Source: Pseudooceanicola batsensis HTCC2597 (lineage in GTDB: Bacteria > Pseudomonadota > Alphaproteobacteria > Rhodobacterales > Rhodobacteraceae). Taken from it: a stretch of 64,000 nucleotides of DNA. Position numbers and translations under genes: made by a program. The stretch is from the NCBI RefSeq assembly GCF_000152725.1, contig NZ_CH724131.1, positions 3,189,648 to 3,253,647 on the forward strand. Direction: 5' to 3'. Shown one piece after another: positions 19,189 to 26,855 of the stretch (its first letter is position 1; every line of letters starts with the position of its first letter). Below the pieces are notes generated by a model that worked only from the letters and a program-made list of their open reading frames with translations, was not told the DNA's origin and did no database searches.

Positions 19189-19443
19189 CCGTCGACCTCC
19201 TTCACCGTCTCAACGCGCGGGCATCCTGCCCCGTTCCGGATCGGAGTCGGCGCTCGGTGATCGACATCAGCAGGATCATCGTGCCCCTGGCTTGCCGCCG
19301 TCGCCATTTCACCGGACGACTTGCTCGTCCCGGGGGGCGCAAAAGTGGTACACCTCTGCAAACTTTCGGGGCGGAGGGAATCACCAGATGTGCAGACAAG
19401 CCGGAACAAGGCCCAGGCCGGGCATCACGGCGCCGGTGACGGC

Positions 19444-19926
19444 ATGATCACGCTCGTCGTCGCCCGCGATCGCAACGGTGCCATCGGCAAGGACGGGGGC
19501 ATCCCCTGGCACCTGCCGGGCGATCTGAAGATGTTTCAGCGCGAAACCACCGGCGGTGCGCTGATCATGGGCCGCCACACCTGGGAAAGCCTGCCGGCCA
19601 AGCCGCTGAACCGGCGGCTGAACATCGTGGTCACCAGCCGGCCCGACACCGCGAAACTGATCTGCGAAACGGTCGGAGAGGCCGTCCGCCTGGCCGAGGC
19701 CGAGGGCTATTTCCGCATCTACGGCATCGGCGGCGCGGGCATCTACCGCGACATGCTGCCGCTTGCCGACCGTCTGCTGGTGACCGAGGTGGAGACCGCG
19801 GTCGAGAATGCGGACACCTTCTTTCCCGAGTTCGACGAGGAAGAGTGGCAGGAGACGACCCGGGCGACGGCGGCGGGCGATCCGGGCTACGCCGTCCGCG
19901 AACTGATCCGCAAGCGCGGGGGGTAG
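19444..19926 (+). CDS. folA: Dihydrofolate reductase
   Basis: Reduces dihydrofolate to tetrahydrofolate with NADPH, closing the cycle opened by thymidylate synthase. The 160-residue protein has the Met20-loop region GAIGKDGGIPWHLPGDLKMF with the catalytic acid at Asp27, the NADPH motif IMGRHTWESLP and the IGGAGIY loop. I choose the ATG at 19444 because homology starts there; the frame remains open upstream without family similarity. It is separated from thyA by one divergent small gene, a common thyA-folA neighbourhood. Confidence 0.94.
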   Translation: MITLVVARDRNGAIGKDGGIPWHLPGDLKMFQRETTGGALIMGRHTWESLPAKPLNRRLNIVVTSRPDTAKLICETVGEAVRLAEAEGYFRIYGIGGAGIYRDMLPLADRLLVTEVETAVENADTFFPEFDEEEWQETTRATAAGDPGYAVRELIRKRGG

Positions 19927-19962
19927 GGCGGCTGTGGATGATCCGGGGACGTTGGGCGGAAT

Positions 19963-19981
19963 GGTGGGCTGAAAGCCCACC
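19963..19981. repeat. Intergenic palindrome family 2, copy 1
   Basis: A perfect 8-bp inverted repeat, GGTGGGCT-GAA-AGCCCACC, lies 37 bases after folA. A closely related palindrome follows the esterase gene (21139-21161), and a degenerate one follows nrsF (27548-27567). It may serve as transcript end; it looks like a dispersed repeat family. Confidence 0.5.
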
Positions 19982-20097
19982 CTGCGGGCGGAACAGGCGG
20001 GCGGATGCGCCTGCCTTAGCGCGAAACACGTCCCTGCCCAGTCTTGCAGACCGTTTTTCCGCCCCTACCGTTCCCGCGTTTCAGGGAGGAGACCAAG

Positions 20098-21105
20098 ATG
20101 AGAAACCTGTTGATTGCAGCCGGTCTGACCGTCTGCATTTCGGTGCCCGCGGCCGCCGGGACGCTCGGGACCATTTTTACCAGCTACTACGCTTTCGGCG
20201 ACAGCCTGACGGATGACGGCAAGTTCGGGCTGCTGCCCCCGCCGAGCGCCGGCGGGCGGTTTACCAACGGGCCGACCTATGCAGAAATGATCGCCGAGGA
20301 CTTCGCGACCAGCGACAACTACGCCTTGGGTGGTGCGACGGCTGGTCCCGAGAACGACAATGCGCCTTACGGCACGGCCACAACCGACCCGACCTTCGAC
20401 CTCAACCAGTTCGCCACGCTGAGCGACCAGGTCGATGTCTTCGAGAGCGACCTCGACCTCTCGGCGGCCGGGTCACGGCCGCTGGTCTCGGTTCTCATGG
20501 GGTCGAACGACATTTTTCAGCAGACCTATCTCGACGCGGGACGGACGGTGCTGAACCCGGCTTACGACGTGGAAGACACGGTCGATCACGTGATCGCCGC
20601 GGTCGAGCGGATCGCGGGACTAGGTCCCTTCGGCGATTTCATCATTCCGTTGACGCCGGGCGCCGGCGACGGGACCTTCGGCGCGACGCGCGTCGAGTAC
20701 AACGAATATCTGTTCGAACAGGTGGCCGGTCTGCGCGCAAGCGGCCTGAATATCTACGTGCCGAACCTCGATGCCGCCTCGGCCCGCATCGCTGCCGATC
20801 CGACCGCCTACGGCATCACCGAAACCGGCCCCTGCGCCAGCACCGGCATCGGCAGCTTCGACCCCACGAACTGCACGTTCGCGGGCTTCGACGGCTCCGG
20901 TGATCCGATCTTCGATCTCGACCTCGCCAATGCGTATTCCCTGGCCGATCCGGTCCATCCGACCACGCCGGTCCATCGGGAATGGGCAAACGAGGTCGAG
21001 GCGACGGTGCTGCGTGCGGTAGCCCCGGTGCCGCTGCCGGCCTCGGGTCTTCTGCTCGTGGCCGGTCTCGGCGCGTTGGCAGTGCGGAAACGCGCCGCCG
21101 CCTGA
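20098..21105 (+). CDS. Secreted GDSL/SGNH esterase with VPLPA-CTERM sorting signal
   Basis: A 335-residue exported lipase/esterase. Residues 1-20 are a signal peptide; the catalytic Ser36 is in YAFGDSLTDDG (block I), block III is visible as VLMGSNDIF, and DPVHPTTPVHREWA near the end gives the Asp/His of block V. The last 28 residues read VAPVPLPASGLLLVAGLGAL then a basic tail, a VPLPA-CTERM sorting signal recognised by an exosortase-like system, so the enzyme is probably anchored or released at the cell surface. GGGAGGAG precedes the ATG at 20098. No exosortase gene is present in the window. Confidence 0.9.
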   Translation: MRNLLIAAGLTVCISVPAAAGTLGTIFTSYYAFGDSLTDDGKFGLLPPPSAGGRFTNGPTYAEMIAEDFATSDNYALGGATAGPENDNAPYGTATTDPTFDLNQFATLSDQVDVFESDLDLSAAGSRPLVSVLMGSNDIFQQTYLDAGRTVLNPAYDVEDTVDHVIAAVERIAGLGPFGDFIIPLTPGAGDGTFGATRVEYNEYLFEQVAGLRASGLNIYVPNLDAASARIAADPTAYGITETGPCASTGIGSFDPTNCTFAGFDGSGDPIFDLDLANAYSLADPVHPTTPVHREWANEVEATVLRAVAPVPLPASGLLLVAGLGALAVRKRAAA

Positions 21106-21138
21106 CCCCCTTGGCACGTCCGGGGCGCCGCGCCGCGC

Positions 21139-21161
21139 AGGGTGGGCTCTCGGCCCACCCT
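21139..21161. repeat. Intergenic palindrome family 2, copy 2
   Basis: A perfect 9-bp inverted repeat, AGGGTGGGC-TCTCG-GCCCACCCT, 34 bases after the esterase stop codon. It shares the GGTGGGC core with the copy at 19963-19981. Confidence 0.5.
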
Positions 21162-21270
21162 CACACCGTGCCCGATATCGGGGGGGGCGCGCCGGACCCC
21201 ACCCGTTCGCCCCGACAGATCCGTCTCGCCACGCGTTGCGTATTCCCTCTGAACGACGCGGAAGGCCAAC

Positions 21271-21681
21271 ATGCAGATCCTCACACTCTATATCTCCACC
21301 GCCGTGATTTTTCTCGGCCTCGATGCCATCATGCTCAAGACCGTCATCCGGCCGGTCTTCGAAACCCGCATCAGTCACCTGCTGCTCGACGATCTCCGCC
21401 TTGCCCCGGCGGCGATCTTCTATCTCTTCTACGTCGGCGGTCTGGTGTGGTTCGTGTCGCACCCGGCCCTGCGCGACGGCAATCCCTGGCAGGCCCTGTC
21501 GAACGGGATGCTGATCGGGGCCATGGCCTATGGCACGTACGAGTTCACCAATTTCGCCACCCTGCGCGACTGGTCGCCACGGATGGTCGCGGTCGATCTT
21601 GCCTGGGGCACGGTCCTGACCGGGGGCTCGGCGCTGCTGGGCGTGCTGATCACCCAGGCGCTGTTCCGCAACGCGGGCTGA
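21271..21681 (+). CDS. DUF2177 family membrane protein
   Basis: A 136-residue protein with four membrane helices. The first helix contains FLGLDAIMLKTVIRPVF and the third region AMAYGTYEFTNFATLRDWS, both conserved in DUF2177, a family of small inner-membrane proteins without known function. It stands alone, between two family-2 palindromes upstream and small exported proteins downstream. Confidence 0.88.
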   Translation: MQILTLYISTAVIFLGLDAIMLKTVIRPVFETRISHLLLDDLRLAPAAIFYLFYVGGLVWFVSHPALRDGNPWQALSNGMLIGAMAYGTYEFTNFATLRDWSPRMVAVDLAWGTVLTGGSALLGVLITQALFRNAG

Positions 21682-21763
21682 TCATTTGCCTTTTGCGTTT
21701 CGGTGTCAGGCTGTTAAGCTGAGCACATCGCGCCGGAAGGCGACCTGAGGTGGGGGTGGCAAG

Positions 21764-22051
21764 ATGAAGAACCTGATCCTGAGCGCGGGCCTCGGCCTGC
21801 TCGCCATGATGGCGCCCGCGGCGGCGATGGATGCCAAGCTTTTCCCCTATCCGGCCTCGGCCAACTACTGTCCGGAAGGTCTCCAGCCCGTCCGCCTCGG
21901 CGGGGTGATCTGTTGCGGCGTGCCGAACCAGGCCGCTACCTATTCCCAGTATCAGCGGCACCCTGTATCCCGGGCATATCACCGGCCGCACGTCGACTAC
22001 GGCTCGAAATCGCCCGGCGGGCACTATGGCTCGAAGTCGCCGCGGAACTGA
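21764..22051 (+). CDS. Small exported protein with YGSKSP repeats, function unknown
   Basis: A 95-residue protein with a clear signal peptide (cleavage near AAA before MDAKLF). The mature part has three Cys residues, in NYC and VICCGVP, and the C-terminus repeats the hexapeptide YGSKSP twice, ending in a basic Arg-Asn. GGTGGGGG lies 10 bases upstream of the ATG. I recognise no family. It is likely periplasmic or secreted. Confidence 0.65.
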   Translation: MKNLILSAGLGLLAMMAPAAAMDAKLFPYPASANYCPEGLQPVRLGGVICCGVPNQAATYSQYQRHPVSRAYHRPHVDYGSKSPGGHYGSKSPRN

Positions 22052-22143
22052 CCGCGACGGCATCGGAGCTAGCTTGGGGCGTGCCGCGCGGCGCGCCTTT
22101 TTCGTTCGCCGGGCGGGGCGCACAATCCGCTCGCTGCGATGTC

Positions 22144-22485
22144 ATGAAACTGTTACACTTGGGCAAGGTAACAGAAGGCCGCATCATCTTGATCCGTTCC
22201 GCGCTGACGCTTTTCCTTATCGCCGTCCCGGTGTCCGCCCTCGCCACGCCCAGCCCGATCGCCGAGGTGATCTGCGAGAGCAAGGCCAGGATGAAGGACA
22301 AGCTGATCCATCAGCTCGGCAGCGAACGGCAGAGCATGGGATTGCGCGGGCCCGAACAGGTCGTCGAGGTCTGGACCGACGACGGCGGCGACTGGACGAT
22401 GGTCATCACCTATGCCAGCGGCCAGAGCTGCATCGTGGCCATGGGCGAAGCCTGGACCGAGACGGGCAAGCGGGATCCGGCCTGA
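22144..22485 (+). CDS. Small exported protein, function unknown
   Basis: The frame encodes a signal peptide (ALTLFLIAVPVSALA) followed by an about 80-residue mature domain with two Cys (VICES and SCIVAMGEAW), VEVWTDDGGDWTMVITYASG and a polar C-terminus. I give the ATG at 22144, but the hydrophobic signal begins at a TTG at 22189 (with GAAGG ten bases upstream), which is the more natural N-terminus of a signal peptide. The family is not recognised. A terminator-like hairpin overlaps its stop codon. Confidence 0.65.
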   Translation: MKLLHLGKVTEGRIILIRSALTLFLIAVPVSALATPSPIAEVICESKARMKDKLIHQLGSERQSMGLRGPEQVVEVWTDDGGDWTMVITYASGQSCIVAMGEAWTETGKRDPA

Positions 22486-22512
22486 GACCGGCCGGATCGC
22501 TTTCGCATTTTC
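22474..22512 (+). terminator. Candidate intrinsic terminator overlapping a stop codon
   Basis: GATCCGGCC and GGCCGGATC form a perfect 9-bp stem with a 7-base loop that includes the stop codon of the exported protein gene; the sequence then continues GCTTTCGCATTTT. The convergent cold-shock gene ends at 22511, so this region separates two opposing transcripts. Confidence 0.55.
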
Positions 22513-22717
22513 AGAGGAGCTTGAGGTCCGACGCCATCTTTCGGCCGTCCCGGCCATCCTGAAGTTCGTAGCCGACCTTCTGGTTGTCCGCCAGCCCGGT
22601 CAGCCCGGACCGCTCGACCGCGGAAATATGGACGAACACGTCCTTGCCGCCTTCTTCGGGCTCAATGAAACCATAGCCCTTGGTTGTATTGAACCACTTT
22701 ACGGTGCCCACAGGCAT
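22511..22717 (-). CDS. Cold-shock domain protein
   Basis: A 68-residue single-domain Csp protein that binds single-stranded nucleic acid. It has WFNTTKGYGFIEPEEGGKDV with the RNP1 motif KGYGFI, and RNP2 VFVHIS. GGAGAGG precedes the ATG at 22717. The gap upstream (about 200 bp to the divergent ArsC-like gene) is long enough for the extended 5' leader usual for csp genes, but I see no defined element in it. Confidence 0.93.
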   Translation of the reverse strand: MPVGTVKWFNTTKGYGFIEPEEGGKDVFVHISAVERSGLTGLADNQKVGYELQDGRDGRKMASDLKLL

Positions 22718-22920
22718 GCCGCCTCTCCTTCTGTCTTCGCCCCGCGGAATTGCGGGTCTTCCCTGGCACCGTGGATCGCACCGGAACAGCTGGGCGCGGC
22801 CGGATTGGCGGTGCCATGACACAGGAGAGTACCGACCGGATGTAAAAAGCAAGCGAAACCGGGGTGAATCTTATCGAATTGTTACCTATGTCAGCGCAAA
22901 CGCCTAAGGGAAGGAACGGT

Positions 22921-23235
22921 ATGAAGCTGTACGGGCTGAAAAATTGCGACACCTGCCGCGCGGCGCGCAAGGCACTTCCCGCTGCGGAATTTGTCGATGT
23001 CCGGGATTCGGGCGTCGAGCCCGCGGTGATGGAATCCGCTCTCGCGAGATTCGGCGATGCGCTGGTGAACCGCCGGTCCACGACCTGGCGCACCCTGGAT
23101 GAACAGGCGCGGGCCCTGCCGCCCGCGCAGCTTCTGGCCGAGCATCCGACGTTGATGAAACGCCCTCTTATCGTGGACGGCGACCGCATGACCTTGGGCT
23201 GGGCAGCCGATGCCCGGGCCGAGCTGGGGGTCTGA
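22921..23235 (+). CDS. ArsC/Spx-like thioredoxin-fold protein
   Basis: A 104-residue member of the ArsC/YffB family. It begins MKLYGLKNCDTCRAARKAL with a CxxC at residues 9 and 12, and has the conserved RPLIVDGD segment. Family members include glutaredoxin-dependent arsenate reductases and the YffB type of unknown role; the short length and CDTCRAA motif fit YffB better. Gene placement gives no arsenic context. It is followed after 3 bases by a small membrane protein gene. Confidence 0.87.
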   Translation: MKLYGLKNCDTCRAARKALPAAEFVDVRDSGVEPAVMESALARFGDALVNRRSTTWRTLDEQARALPPAQLLAEHPTLMKRPLIVDGDRMTLGWAADARAELGV

Positions 23236-23238
23236 CCG

Positions 23239-23607
23239 ATGCGCAACGCGGCGTTGATCCTCGGGCTGATCGGCGGCCTGATGGGGCTTGTCGTCGGCCT
23301 TGCGAGCTATGGCTACACCGAGGCGGTCGACCGCTTCGGCGAGGTCGAGGGCCTTTTCGAACAGGTGGCCAACGTCGATGCCCTCCGCGCGACGGCCGTT
23401 CTGGCGCCCATCCTGGCGCTGGCCGGCGCGGGCATGGCCAAGGTCCGGGCCCTCTGGGGCGGTGCGCTGCTTCTGCTGTCGGTGGCCGGGATGTACGTGG
23501 GCTTTGGCCTCGGGGTCTTCACCCTCTTCCCGATGGCGTTCTGCGGTGTCGCCGGGCTCATGGCTCTGGCTGCGGGGAAACCCGACGAGCCGAAGGCGCA
23601 CTTCTGA
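23239..23607 (+). CDS. Small membrane protein, function unknown
   Basis: A 122-residue protein with three or four hydrophobic segments (about residues 4-26, 50-66, 74-92, 95-113) and few charged residues. It starts 3 bases after the ArsC-like gene, so the two are co-transcribed. Its 3' end overlaps the convergent DoxX gene by 50 bases. No family is recognised. Confidence 0.7.
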   Translation: MRNAALILGLIGGLMGLVVGLASYGYTEAVDRFGEVEGLFEQVANVDALRATAVLAPILALAGAGMAKVRALWGGALLLLSVAGMYVGFGLGVFTLFPMAFCGVAGLMALAAGKPDEPKAHF

Positions 23608-24121
23608 AGATCAGCCGGTCGGCGGACAGCAGGCCCCCCCCGAGCACGACAAGGGTGCCGAGAAGGTTTATCCACAAAGCCCGCTGATCGAGGATCAGCG
23701 CATCCGGCGTCCTGTCGAACCACGCGCCAAGCGTCCCCTCATGCGCGATCCCGCCATGGCCAAAGAGGTCGGTCAGGCTTTGCACCACCACGAAACCGAT
23801 CATGCCGAGCGCGGCGAGCCGGGTCAGCAGGCCCAGCACGATCAGCAGGGGCAGGAGGAACTCGGCCCAGGTGCCTGCCACGACCACGATCCGGTGATAG
23901 AGGTCCAGGTTTGCGGAATCGAAGCCCGCCGCCTCCATCGCGCCGGGAAATATCTGTGCGTAGGCCCCGACCGAAGGCGAGAAAATCCCGGAGATGCCAC
24001 CGCCGATCTTGGTGGCGGCCGATGCCCAGTAGTACGGCACCAGAACGGCGGCAAAGACGAAACGCGCCAGCAGCGGAAGACCGGGCGTCAGTCGGGCAAG
24101 GGGGGCAGAGGGATCGGTCAT
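23558..24121 (-). CDS. bufD: DoxX family protein of the bufferin operon
   Basis: A 187-residue membrane protein of the DoxX family, with four helices and the motif YYWASAATKIGGG after the first. DoxX proteins are often associated with redox or quinone functions. Here it is the last gene of the bufA-bufB-bufC-doxX unit, with its ATG overlapping the bufC stop (ATGA). In the described Caulobacter buf operons the fourth gene also encodes a DoxX protein; its role is not established. The symbol follows that analogy. It overlaps the opposing small membrane protein gene by 50 bases. Confidence 0.85.
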   Translation of the reverse strand: MTDPSAPLARLTPGLPLLARFVFAAVLVPYYWASAATKIGGGISGIFSPSVGAYAQIFPGAMEAAGFDSANLDLYHRIVVVAGTWAEFLLPLLIVLGLLTRLAALGMIGFVVVQSLTDLFGHGGIAHEGTLGAWFDRTPDALILDQRALWINLLGTLVVLGGGLLSADRLIFRSAPSARRVSPQPEP

Positions 24122-24876
24122 GGCCGGGGCTCCGGTTCGGTCAGGCTTCGGGTCTGGATCAGCAGGGTCAGGATCGCCGTGGCATCATGCGCGCCCGCCA
24201 CGGCCAGGGCGGCCTCGGCGGCCTCGCCCAGCGGCGCGCCAGCGCCCAGGGCATCGACGAAGGCCGCATCGCCGGGGCCCAGCAGGTGCGGCTCGGGGTC
24301 GTAAGCGGGCCGGGCGATCAGCACGTCCTCGGGGACGGGCTGCGCCTGTGGCGCCCCGGCCTCGGTCGCGCGGCGCCAGATCGACAGAACAGGCCAATCG
24401 GATCGCAGGACGCGCACCGACGGAGCGAGGCCGAACCGCCGCTCCGGCAGGCTTTCGGGCGGAATGGCGGCGAGGGTTTCGGCCCCGAGCGGCGTGGCGT
24501 CCGCCGCATGATAGCTGTCCCGCAGCGCGAATTCGAACCGGGCGAGGTCTCCGATCCACCGCATGCGCGACAGCTGCGGAGCCGCGTCCATGAAGGCCCC
24601 AAGTTCGGCCCCGTAGCGGGCCATCAGGGGCGAGGCGGGCGGATGCTGTCGGAGATACGCGCCCGCCATGGCGCGGAAGGTCTCGTCGCCCAGCAGTGCG
24701 CGGCAGGCCGGAAAGTCCTCGGCCAGGGCCTCGGTCAGGCTGACGGCGACATTGTTGCGGTAGACGGCGAACCGGCGCCCAGCAGGACGCCCCGAGCCGT
24801 CACGCAGCGAGGAGGGGACAGCCGCCGCGGGGTTCATCACGGCGGCACGGAAGAGGCCTTGATCAGTGCCGCTCAT
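24118..24876 (-). CDS. bufC: DUF2063 protein BufC/HvfC, partner of the MNIO enzyme
   Basis: A 252-residue protein. Its N-terminal half has the DUF2063 motif [20 protein letters not shown] then [20 protein letters not shown]. In this family the protein helps the DUF692 enzyme recognise its precursor peptide, as MbnC does for MbnB in methanobactin synthesis and HvfC in Haemophilus. The start at 24876 is fixed by an ATGA overlap with bufB. The C-terminal half is a less conserved helical region. Its position in the operon supports the role as peptide-handling partner. Confidence 0.88.
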   Translation of the reverse strand: MSGTDQGLFRAAVMNPAAAVPSSLRDGSGRPAGRRFAVYRNNVAVSLTEALAEDFPACRALLGDETFRAMAGAYLRQHPPASPLMARYGAELGAFMDAAPQLSRMRWIGDLARFEFALRDSYHAADATPLGAETLAAIPPESLPERRFGLAPSVRVLRSDWPVLSIWRRATEAGAPQAQPVPEDVLIARPAYDPEPHLLGPGDAAFVDALGAGAPLGEAAEAALAVAGAHDATAILTLLIQTRSLTEPEPRP

Positions 24877-25730
24877 GCTGCCGCTCTTTCCGCCGCGCGC
24901 GCGAGGGCGTGGCGCGCCCGCCCCGCCTCGGCGGCGAGCACGGGCCAGTCGGGAACATCGGTATCCCATTCGATCAGCAAGGGCGCCGGGCCGCCATGTC
25001 CCAGGACCTCGTCGAGCAGCGCCCAGACCGGATCCGCGACCGCGCGTCCGTGGCTGTCGATCAGCAGCGGCGCGCCGTGATCGTCGTGATCCTCGTCATG
25101 CCCGCCCAGATGCAGCTCTCCCACGCGGTCCATGGGGAACTCTTCCACATACCGCCGGGCGTCGAGCCCCAGGTTCGTGGCCGAGACGAAGACGTTGTTC
25201 ACGTCGAGCAGCAGGCCGCAGCCCGTCCGGTCGGCCACTGCACGCAGGAAATCGGTCTCGCGCATCGTGCTATCGGCGAAGGCGAGGTAGGAGGAGGGGT
25301 TCTCCAGCAGCATTCGGCGGCCCAGCACCTCCTGCACCTCGTCGATATGATCTGCGACCCGCGCCACCGTTCGCTCCGTGTAGGGCAGGGGAAGCAGGTC
25401 GTTCAGAAAGGCGCCGTCATGGGTCGACCAGGCGAGATGCTCGGAAAAGCTGGCCGGGTTCAGCCAGTCGCAGAGGTGTTTCAGCCGCGCCAGGTGATCC
25501 GGGTCGGGACGGGTTTCGCCGCCGATCGACAGGCCGACCCCGTGCACGGAAATCGGAAAGCGCTCGGCCAGGTGACGAAGCTGCGCGATGGGGCGCCCGC
25601 CGTCGCCCATGTAATTCTCGGCGTGGATTTCCAGCCATTGCACCGCGCCCGGATCGGCGAGGAGCGCGGAATAATGCTGCGGCTTGTAGCCGACGCCCGG
25701 CGCGGCGGGCAATTCGGATGCTGTGGTCAT
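24873..25730 (-). CDS. bufB: DUF692 multinuclear non-haem iron oxidative enzyme BufB
   Basis: A 285-residue TIM-barrel enzyme of the DUF692/MNIO family, which uses two or three iron ions to modify Cys residues in small peptides. Visible family motifs are [67 protein letters not shown] and [10 protein letters not shown], which between them carry the His, Glu, Asp and Asn metal ligands. In Caulobacter the enzyme of this type turns Cys thiols of the bufferin into thiooxazole groups. It follows bufA after 60 bases and overlaps bufC. Confidence 0.93.
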   Translation of the reverse strand: MTTASELPAAPGVGYKPQHYSALLADPGAVQWLEIHAENYMGDGGRPIAQLRHLAERFPISVHGVGLSIGGETRPDPDHLARLKHLCDWLNPASFSEHLAWSTHDGAFLNDLLPLPYTERTVARVADHIDEVQEVLGRRMLLENPSSYLAFADSTMRETDFLRAVADRTGCGLLLDVNNVFVSATNLGLDARRYVEEFPMDRVGELHLGGHDEDHDDHGAPLLIDSHGRAVADPVWALLDEVLGHGGPAPLLIEWDTDVPDWPVLAAEAGRARHALARAAERAAA

Positions 25731-25758
25731 GGGAACCTCCCCGGAAACAGGTTGCGTC

Positions 25759-25780
25759 GGGGCGGGCGCGAACCCGCCCC
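25759..25780 (-). promoter_or_regulatory. Hairpin between bufA and bufB
   Basis: A perfect 8-bp inverted repeat (GGGGCGGG / CCCGCCCC) with a 6-base loop lies 11 bases beyond the bufA stop and 28 bases before the bufB start. No T run follows. A stable stem at this place typically leaves the small first gene in excess over downstream genes by partial termination or by protecting its 3' end. Confidence 0.55.
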
Positions 25781-25790
25781 GCGCGCTTGG

Positions 25791-26114
25791 TCAGCTGTCC
25801 ATCGGCAGGTCGCGCTCAAGCGCCTCGAGGCTGCCCATCTTGCCGTCCGGCAGCATGACCTCGGTGCCGTCGGCCAGGACGGGGCTGTCGGTTTCGCAGG
25901 TGCCGTCCTGCACCAGCGTCCAGGCGTTGCCCTGGTAGTCGACCTTGGACGTGCCCGCGCAGGTCGTGCCCGGCCCCGCGGCGCAGTCGTTCTCGCCGGC
26001 CATCGAGACGCCGAAGCACTTGACGTTGTCGGCGGCGGCGGCCGGGGTGGCGGCGGCGGTTGCGGAAACGGCGGCGACGAATGCGCTGGCGATGACGGCT
26101 TTGTTGGTTTTCAT
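25791..26114 (-). CDS. bufA: Bufferin precursor peptide (DUF2282), metal-binding
   Basis: A 107-residue exported peptide of the DUF2282 family. A signal peptide of about 28 residues (cleavage after TPAAAA) precedes the family core, in which four Cys occur at residues 33, 44, 52 and 73 within [23 protein letters not shown] and QDGTC. GNAW lies before the last. In described bufferins some Cys are modified by BufB and the product sequesters copper in the periplasm. After the last Cys there is an unusual acidic tail of 34 residues (residues 74-107). GGAGG precedes the ATG. It is the first gene of the operon and sits about 70 bases downstream of an ECF-type promoter. Confidence 0.9.
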   Translation of the reverse strand: MKTNKAVIASAFVAAVSATAAATPAAAADNVKCFGVSMAGENDCAAGPGTTCAGTSKVDYQGNAWTLVQDGTCETDSPVLADGTEVMLPDGKMGSLEALERDLPMDS

Positions 26115-26188
26115 GGTTTCCTCCGTTTGGATATGCCGGAATGGCGTTCGTTGGTTGCGGCGCCGTGTCCGGCGTCCGTGCTCCTCCC

Positions 26189-26215
26189 TTCGCGGGGCGG
26201 GGCGGGCCTGTTACA
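26189..26215 (-). promoter_or_regulatory. Candidate ECF sigma promoter of the bufferin operon
   Basis: On the minus strand TGTAAC (26215-26210) and CGAA (26192-26189) are separated by 17 bases. The same two words, 16 bases apart, occur on the plus strand in front of the sigma factor gene. The pair resembles the GTAAC...CGAA promoters I recall for SigF of Caulobacter. A start of transcription about 7 bases further would give a leader of about 70 bases before bufA. Confidence 0.65.
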
Positions 26216-26260
26216 CGGCTCACGAACGAGTGATGAGATTGCCGTTTTTCACGCGGTGGC

Positions 26261-26286
26261 TGTAACGTTTGCCCGTCGGGCCCGAA
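26261..26286 (+). promoter_or_regulatory. Candidate ECF sigma promoter of the sigma factor gene
   Basis: TGTAAC (26261-26266), 16 bases, CGAA (26283-26286) on the plus strand. The element would start transcription only a few bases before the ATG at 26298, so the message would be nearly leaderless. Sharing the words with the opposing bufA promoter suggests autoregulation. Confidence 0.55.
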
Positions 26287-26297
26287 TGGAGAGACAG

Positions 26298-26837
26298 ATG
26301 CCGGATCGCGATGACCGCTGGAGCGATCTGCTGCGCAGGGCACTGCGCGGGGACGGCGCGGCCTATGCGGCCTTCCTCTCCGAAGCCGCGCCCGTCATCC
26401 GCACCATCGTCCGCGCCCGCACGGCGCGCGCCGAGGAGGCCGAGGACATCGTGCAGGAGGTGCTCCTTGCGGTTCACGCCAAGCGTCATACATGGCGCGA
26501 GGACGAGCCGGTGAGACCCTGGCTCTATGCCATCGCCCGCTACAAGTCGGCTGATGCCGGTCGCAGGCGCGGCCGGCGCGGCGGGCAGGTGCCCCTCGAC
26601 GACCTGGTCGAGGTGCTGCCGGACGAGGCGGGCGAAACGACGGCGGCCCGCGATCTCGCGGTGCTGCTTGACCGGATCGACGACCGAGCGGCGCGGATCG
26701 TGCGCGCGGTCGGGCTGGAGGGGCGCAGCGCGGCGGAAGTCGGCCGCGCCCTGGGGATGAAAGAAGGAGCCGTCCGCGTGGCCTATCACCGCGCGATGGT
26801 GCAACTGAAGGACCTGGCCGGTGACGGCGGGACGTGA
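26298..26837 (+). CDS. sigF: ECF sigma factor, SigF type
   Basis: A 179-residue extracytoplasmic-function sigma factor. Region 2 is visible as EEAEDIVQEVLLAVHAKRHT and PWLYAIARYKSADAGRRR; region 4 as LEGRSAAEVGRALGMKEGAV followed by RVAYHRAMVQL. I use the ATG at 26298; an ATG four codons upstream overlaps the proposed -10 element. The next gene, 18 bases on, encodes an NrsF-type membrane anti-sigma factor, and the bufferin operon is divergent. This is the arrangement expected for the SigF-NrsF module that answers copper and other metals in Caulobacter. Confidence 0.9.
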   Translation: MPDRDDRWSDLLRRALRGDGAAYAAFLSEAAPVIRTIVRARTARAEEAEDIVQEVLLAVHAKRHTWREDEPVRPWLYAIARYKSADAGRRRGRRGGQVPLDDLVEVLPDEAGETTAARDLAVLLDRIDDRAARIVRAVGLEGRSAAEVGRALGMKEGAVRVAYHRAMVQLKDLAGDGGT

Positions 26838-26855
26838 ACGGATGAAGACCGAGGC

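Noticed and set aside
22680-22907. Plus-strand 75-codon open frame opposite the cold-shock gene start
   Set aside because: It overlaps the cspA start and its leader in antisense and has no ribosome site or motif.
23558-26114. Reading the DUF692/DUF2063 pair as a methanobactin (mbnBC) operon
   Set aside because: The precursor is a DUF2282 protein with a signal peptide, not a short MbnA leader, and no MbnT or MbnN-type genes are present.
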